From assembly GCA_944350405.1 (NCBI GenBank), contig CALVPC010000013.1:1-15312 (forward strand): a stretch of DNA of 15,312 bases. Reading direction: 5' to 3'. Below, one piece after another: positions 13,917 to 15,312 of this stretch (positions within the stretch are counted from its first letter, which is position 1; each line of letters begins with the position of its first letter). The translations under genes were made by a program, and so were the position numbers. The notes under the pieces were generated by a model, which worked only from the letters and a program-made list of their open reading frames with translations, ran no database searches and was not told the origin of the DNA. This stretch comes from an uncultured Bacilli bacterium. Lineage in GTDB: Bacteria > Bacillota_I > Bacilli_A > RF39 > UBA660.

Positions 13917-13944
13917 ATTATAACATAAGTTGTGTATTTGTAAA
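13917..13944 (-). promoter_or_regulatory. Promoter of the arginine deiminase operon
   Basis: Minus strand TTTACA (13944-13939), 16-base spacer, TATAAT (13922-13917) in the context TATGTTATAAT. Upstream are AT-rich palindromic and TTGTGA-like sequences (13942-13966), but no operator for a named regulator can be assigned. Confidence 0.75.
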
Positions 13945-13966
13945 TTTAAATTTGTGATTTTTGTGA

Positions 13967-14000
13967 AAAAGACAAGATAATTTGCTTTATCTTGTCTTTT
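13967..14000 (-). terminator. Terminator downstream of the LamG-domain protein gene
   Basis: Perfect inverted repeat AAAAGACAAGATAA / TTATCTTGTCTTTT (13967-13980 with 13987-14000, 6-base loop), followed on the minus strand by T residues. It begins at the stop codon of the upstream gene and separates it from the arc promoter. The symmetry with A/T tracts on both sides could allow bidirectional use. Confidence 0.88.
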
Positions 14001-15312
14001 ATTCAATATTAAAAGTTTGTTTATCATATAAATAGTTATGAAGCACTTCTTCTTCTGTTAATGCTTTATTATATATTTTAGCACTATATACATCTATATT
14101 TGCATAATTCGCAGATTCTGGCCCTCCGGCTATTTGAGCTTTGTTTATTCCTATATTTCCTATTTCATATGGATAAACTCCTGTTGTAGACTGAGACTGT
14201 CCAACTTTTTCTCCGTTTAAGTAAAACCTAACTAAACCATTACTAGCATCATTTACATAAGTTAATTGTAGTATTGAAGTTGGATATGTTTGATGTAAAA
14301 TATTAACTTGACTTATGCTTGTAGCTCTAGTAAATCCATTTATAGAATAAGAATTAGCTGCAACATTTCTTATCCAGTTTATTCCCATTCCTCCTAATCT
14401 TCCAGCACCAAAGAAAATACCAGTATAGCCATTTGAATCTTCTTCATAAGGAATACTATTTATTTTTAGTGTTATGGATAATGTTCTATCACTATCAGAA
14501 GGAAGTGCTTCTGCTGCATCTATATTTGTATCAACTGTATCATCTACTCCATCGAACGATAAATAGTTGTAATTCCATGTTCCTCCAGTAAGTGTTCCAT
14601 CGTTATTATTGCCACTTAAGTCTCTCCATGTAGTGGTTGTGCTATTTTTTGCTTCTCCAGTATTGGCATAACCATCATACCATAATACTAAACTATCTTG
14701 CACGTATCCATTATATGTATCAGTATAGGCGTTTACTCTATGCCCATTACTGGTTTCTACACTTACTTCATCTATTACTTCTCTCCATGTACTATTGTTA
14801 CTACTTACTGAAGTGACATTATCATAGTAACTTCTCTGATCCCCAAAATAATTCCATACTGCTACTTCATCTAAATCATAGGTATTACCTAAATCTACTG
14901 TTATACACTGATTAGCAGAACTAGCTGTAGATGCTGCCGCATAGTTATTATGTGTTATATCTCCATCCGTTATTCTAATATATGGAAATACACTATTTTC
15001 GTTTACTGTTCCGATAATATCTTTATCTTTTGCTATGTTTACTCCATCTACTATAGCTTGAACCTCTATCCAGTGATTATAATTATGATAAGTATTATAA
15101 CTTATACAATTCTTTATATATCTTACATTATCTAAATTAGTATTCTTCTTTTTAGGTTTGGTATCTATATATACTATTTTCGCATATCCATCTCCCCTAT
15201 TTGCATTAGATGTCATAGAACCACCTATAAAGTATTTACCACTATAGTGAAGTGTTTGATTTGTATGCGTTATTGTTGTACTTTCTTCTACACTATTTAC
15301 TCCGGCATATCC
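13999..15312 (-). CDS. Large extracellular protein, C-terminal 437 residues: glycine-rich, discoidin-like and LamG-like domains (5' end outside window)
   Basis: The frame is open to the window edge, so the N-terminus is missing; an internal ATG at 15216 is not the true start. In order: the end of a repetitive Gly/Ser/Asn-rich surface domain (TLHYSGKYFIGGSMTSNANRGDGYAKIVYI), then a galactose-binding / F5-8 type C-like domain (WIEVQAIVDGVNIA ... PYIRITDGD ... ITVDLGNTYDLDEVAVWNYF). After it comes a concanavalin-like LamG domain (LVLWYDGY ... TTTWRDLSGNNNDGTLTG ... YLSFDGVDD ... VRFYLNGEKVGQ ... IDVYSAKIYNKALTEEEVLHNY). It stops at FNIE with no LPxTG motif and no membrane anchor. Likely role is binding carbohydrate or another surface ligand outside the cell; this is inference. 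The gene is read toward the arc operon and ends at its own terminator. Confidence 0.8.
   Translation of the reverse strand, partial: GYAGVNSVEESTTITHTNQTLHYSGKYFIGGSMTSNANRGDGYAKIVYIDTKPKKKNTNLDNVRYIKNCISYNTYHNYNHWIEVQAIVDGVNIAKDKDIIGTVNENSVFPYIRITDGDITHNNYAAASTASSANQCITVDLGNTYDLDEVAVWNYFGDQRSYYDNVTSVSSNNSTWREVIDEVSVETSNGHRVNAYTDTYNGYVQDSLVLWYDGYANTGEAKNSTTTTWRDLSGNNNDGTLTGGTWNYNYLSFDGVDDTVDTNIDAAEALPSDSDRTLSITLKINSIPYEEDSNGYTGIFFGAGRLGGMGINWIRNVAANSYSINGFTRATSISQVNILHQTYPTSILQLTYVNDASNGLVRFYLNGEKVGQSQSTTGVYPYEIGNIGINKAQIAGGPESANYANIDVYSAKIYNKALTEEEVLHNYLYDKQTFNIE

Noticed and set aside
13942..13966. AAATTTAAATTT palindrome and TTGTGATTTTTGTGAAA repeats upstream of the arc promoter, considered as an ArgR, Rex or Crp/Fnr-type operator.
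   Set aside because: The TTGTGA copies are direct rather than inverted, the palindrome is pure A/T, and no consensus for a named regulator is met.
15180..15216. RGD tripeptide in the surface protein (ANRGDGYAK) as an integrin-binding site.
   Set aside because: It lies in a glycine-rich segment where the GDGYAK / GNGYAK wording is a normal family pattern; the arginine is likely incidental.

Overview
The window is very AT-rich and reads like a low-GC Bacillota genome. It has AGGAGG-type ribosome binding sites, TGnTATAAT promoters, a T-box riboswitch, a YfcC-type arginine/ornithine antiporter and a CotD-like spore-coat protein. UGG encodes tryptophan and UGA is used as a stop (for example at the end of arcB), so this is not a mycoplasma code-4 genome. 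An uncultured gut member of Bacilli or a related class (RF39/Erysipelotrichia-like) fits best; that placement is inference. Nearly all genes are on the minus strand.

Layout, left to right. (1) 1-799: the 5' part of tyrS (tyrosyl-tRNA synthetase), read leftward out of the window, with its T-box leader (specifier UAC) and promoter. (2) 882-1430: a terminator, AT-rich decayed sequence, and the C-terminal remnant of a queuosine-salvage (QNG1/DUF2419) gene that follows the last Nudix gene in frame. (3) 1431-4893: a five-gene minus-strand operon of three Nudix hydrolases and two GNAT acetyltransferases. Opposite it is a plus-strand unit with a fourth Nudix hydrolase and an 83-residue two-helix membrane protein. 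(4) 5055-6527: a GNAT / ASCH-domain / C39-like cysteine peptidase operon. (5) 6722-8788: a sugar-phosphate isomerase-like TIM-barrel protein followed by two dissimilar CYTH-domain proteins. (6) 8959-9192: a short CotD-like spore-coat protein. (7) 9259-13944: the arginine deiminase operon arcA-arcB-arcC-arcD with promoter and terminator. Here arcC (carbamate kinase) has lost its stop codon and reads in frame into the antiporter gene, whose own ribosome binding site is still intact. (8) 13967-15312: a terminator and the C-terminal part of a large extracellular protein with discoidin-like and LamG-like domains.

The arc genes form a complete energy pathway: arginine/ornithine exchange, arginine to citrulline, citrulline to ornithine plus carbamoyl phosphate, and carbamoyl phosphate to ATP. 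The middle of the window is an accessory region of small single-domain enzymes (Nudix, GNAT, ASCH, CYTH, C39) whose substrates cannot be read from sequence. No CRISPR array, insertion sequence, tRNA, rRNA or phage gene was seen. The most notable points are the arcC-arcD read-through fusion, the queuosine-salvage remnant joined in frame behind a Nudix gene, and the density of Nudix and GNAT genes.
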